Shown here piece by piece: positions 62,289 through 64,000 of a stretch of 64,000 nt of DNA. The position numbers and the translations under genes were made by a program. The notes under the pieces were generated by a model. The model was given only the letters and a program-made list of their open reading frames with translations. It ran no database searches and had not been told where the DNA came from. This DNA comes from Lactobacillus sp. (GTDB lineage Bacteria; Bacillota; Bacilli; Lactobacillales; Lactobacillaceae), in NCBI GenBank assembly GCA_022484695.1, contig JAKVKU010000001.1:62001-126000 (forward strand), in the 5' to 3' direction. Positions within the stretch are counted from its first letter, which is position 1; each line of letters begins with the position of its first letter.

Positions 62289-62383
62289 TAGCAAACCACG
62301 GTCTGCCTGCGAGCATAGCGCCGCCTTTGGCACTAGGCGGCCAAGCCTATGACAAAGCATAGGCTGCGCAGGCAGTGGTTTGA
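62289..62383 (+). repeat. Cloverleaf-like palindromic element between T-box and hisZ
   Basis: An outer stem (CAAACCAC...CTGCCTGCG with CGCAGGCAG...TGGTTTG) encloses two hairpins, GCCGCC...GGCGGC and AGCCTATG...CATAGGCT. It follows the T-box terminator and ends 20-30 nt before the hisZ start, so it lies in the mRNA leader. Its origin is unknown: perhaps a small repetitive element or a further regulatory fold. Confidence 0.6.
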
Positions 62384-62415
62384 TACACGCCTATAAATTC
62401 GGGAGGTTCACAGAC

Positions 62416-63552
62416 ATGTCTAATAAAACACTGCCCACGGGAACGCGGGATGAGTTCGGCACCATCGCCATGGTGAAGGACCAAGTCATTCAAACCATTC
62501 AACAAAATTTCAAACATCGCGGCTTTAAAAAAATCATCACCCCCCTTTTAGAATATCGAGACGTATTCCAATCCTTAGCCCCGCAAGCTTATCAGCCTTA
62601 CCAGTTCATTGACGAACACGGGGACACTTTGGTATTACGGCCAGATATGACGTTGCCCGTGGCTCGGATGATGAGTGCCACCGGCATTGACACGCCTATT
62701 AAGTGGTACTACAGCGGCGATGTGTTCCGGGTGAAAAAGCGCATGTCTGGCAGTTACAATCAGATCACCCAAGCAGGGATGGAAATCATTGGTTATCGGT
62801 CGTTGAAGGCGGAATGGGAATGCTTAGTGGCGGCCAGTGAAATCAGTCAAAAATTAGGCATCGCGGATATGACGCTGGAATTAAGCCATGCCAAGTTCGT
62901 GCCCAATGTCTTGGCGGCCCTGCCCATCAGCGCCCCCATGGCGGACAACCTGGTCCAAGCCCTGTATGACAAGGATTTGACCCAATACCAAGCCTTGTTA
63001 GAACCCCTGGTCAATGATCCGTTTTATCCCTTCTTAAAGGATTGGCCTTGGTTATTCGGGGATTTCGATGCGGTGTTAGACCAATTGACCCAATTGCCAA
63101 AAATCGCCACGTTAGAAAGCATCATCGCCGACTTAAGGGCCACCAAAGCCTTTATCAGCCAACGTTTCCCTAACGTCACCGTCACCTTAGACCTGTGCGT
63201 CCAACCCCCCCAAACCTATTACACGGGGATGGTCTTCCACGCCTACAGTCAAGATGCTACCAGTTATCTCTTCTCCGGGGGCCGTTATGACAAACTCCTG
63301 ACCAACTTCCAACAAACCGCCCAACCCGCTGTGGGCTTGGCCTTTGACATTGATGCCATTGTGGCCCAACGCCACTTGCCAAAAGCCCCCCAGGAAACTT
63401 TGATCTACTTCGAAGCCGATCAATGGGCCCACGCCGAAGCCCTGCAGGCCCGCACCCCCAACAGCAATCTCTGCTTGGCCGATTCCTTCAAGCAAGCCCA
63501 GCAAATCGCCCAACAACAAAATGCCCAACTCATCAACTTGGCAGAAAGGTAG
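62416..63552 (+). CDS. hisZ: ATP phosphoribosyltransferase regulatory subunit
   Basis: 378 residues, a histidyl-tRNA synthetase paralogue that activates the short form of HisG. ATG 62416 follows GGGAGG at 9 nt and gives MSNKTLPTGTRDEFG. Class II motifs are FKKIITPLLEYRDVF, VLRPDMTLPVARM, and the later YYTGMVFHAY and FSGGRYDKLL. It begins the histidine operon behind the T-box. Confidence 0.92.
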   Translation: MSNKTLPTGTRDEFGTIAMVKDQVIQTIQQNFKHRGFKKIITPLLEYRDVFQSLAPQAYQPYQFIDEHGDTLVLRPDMTLPVARMMSATGIDTPIKWYYSGDVFRVKKRMSGSYNQITQAGMEIIGYRSLKAEWECLVAASEISQKLGIADMTLELSHAKFVPNVLAALPISAPMADNLVQALYDKDLTQYQALLEPLVNDPFYPFLKDWPWLFGDFDAVLDQLTQLPKIATLESIIADLRATKAFISQRFPNVTVTLDLCVQPPQTYYTGMVFHAYSQDATSYLFSGGRYDKLLTNFQQTAQPAVGLAFDIDAIVAQRHLPKAPQETLIYFEADQWAHAEALQARTPNSNLCLADSFKQAQQIAQQQNAQLINLAER

Positions 63553-63559
63553 CAGACAC

Positions 63560-64000
63560 ATGACACTTAAAATTGCACTGACCAAAGGCCGCACTGAAAA
63601 ACAAGTCCTACCCTTACTACAAGCCGCTGGCATCAATTGTGACCCCATCGTCAATAAAGGGCGGCAATTGATTTTCAACGATGATCCCGATTACCACTTC
63701 ATTTTAGCCAAGGGACCAGATGTGTTGACCTACCTGAATCGGGGGGCCATGGACATTGGCATTGTGGGCTCGGACATCTTAGTGGAGCAGCAAAATCCCC
63801 AATACGACATGCTAGATCTGAACACCGGCCGCTGCCGCTTTGTATTGGCCTCCACCCCAGATTTCGACCCCAGCCAAACCAAACGCAAAATCATCGCCAC
63901 CAAATATCCCCTGATCACCCAGACCTACTTTGAACAGATCGGTGAAGACGTGGAGATCATCAAAATCGAAGGTTCCGTGGAACTCGCCCCCCTAGTGGGC
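63560..64000 (+). CDS. hisG: ATP phosphoribosyltransferase, catalytic subunit, partial
   Basis: First step of histidine synthesis. The frame is open to the window end (147 residues of about 205 in the short form). It begins MTLKIALTKGRTEKQVLPLL and has FILAKGPDVLTYL and DIGIVGSDIL, typical of HisG-S, which needs HisZ. It follows hisZ by 7 bp. Confidence 0.93.
   Translation, partial: MTLKIALTKGRTEKQVLPLLQAAGINCDPIVNKGRQLIFNDDPDYHFILAKGPDVLTYLNRGAMDIGIVGSDILVEQQNPQYDMLDLNTGRCRFVLASTPDFDPSQTKRKIIATKYPLITQTYFEQIGEDVEIIKIEGSVELAPLVG

Overview
The window is a chromosomal segment of a low-to-mid GC Gram-positive bacterium, almost certainly a lactic acid bacterium of the Lactobacillaceae. The evidence is a malolactic enzyme with its malate permease, a quinol-type bd oxidase without other respiratory genes, a mevalonate-pathway kinase, Lactobacillus-type surface proteins with repeated LGxxQWV modules, strong AGGAGG ribosome binding sites and a histidine T-box. 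I cannot name the species; Agrilactobacillus, Schleiferilactobacillus or Lacticaseibacillus relatives are guesses only. No rRNA, tRNA or CRISPR array was seen.

Housekeeping blocks are GC-richer by eye. They are: a partial citrate synthase (minus, 1-993); a cydAB-like oxidase operon with a small third membrane protein (1.7-4.4 kb); an NAD(P)H quinone oxidoreductase with its TetR repressor and twin operators (4.5-5.7 kb); aroC-aroA (14.8-17.3 kb); class III fructose bisphosphatase; two tandem paralogous membrane proteins; the complete purEKCSQLFMNHD operon on the minus strand (23.3-34.7 kb), with a promoter and a PurBox-like element about 76 bp upstream of the predicted start; VanZ and YhaM-like genes; phosphomevalonate kinase; mleS-mleP; a PHP-family histidinol phosphatase; and hisZ-hisG behind a histidine T-box at the right edge.

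The first accessory island (6.8-14.6 kb, AT-rich) has two signalling or peptide systems on either side of degraded ABC-transporter and IS21 sequences. On the minus strand are a trypsin-like protease, a 39-residue peptide resembling a class III lanthipeptide precursor (LxLQ leader, two SxxSx(2-3)C blocks), a fused ABC exporter and a small membrane protein that may give immunity. No lanthipeptide synthetase is visible. On the plus strand is a ComX-ComQ-ComP-ComA type quorum-sensing cassette: a 54-residue pheromone precursor, an isoprenyl-transferase-like enzyme, a polytopic HPK7-like histidine kinase and a LuxR-type response regulator. These may form one density-controlled peptide system, but the link is inference.

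The second accessory region (43-62 kb) holds about ten genes or fragments for small secreted proteins built from LGxxQWV modules, including a 570-residue S-layer-like protein. It also holds a Fic toxin-antitoxin pair with a VbhA-like inhibitory motif, a DinJ-YafQ pair, and two ancestral RNA-guided nuclease elements. These are a TnpB (IS200/IS605 type, with a 3' reRNA region) and an IscB (with an upstream omega-RNA region) abutting the remnant of an M23 peptidase gene. Three related small-RNA loci (23.1, 36.5 and 37.4 kb) look like type I antitoxin RNAs; only the third faces a recognisable small toxin ORF.
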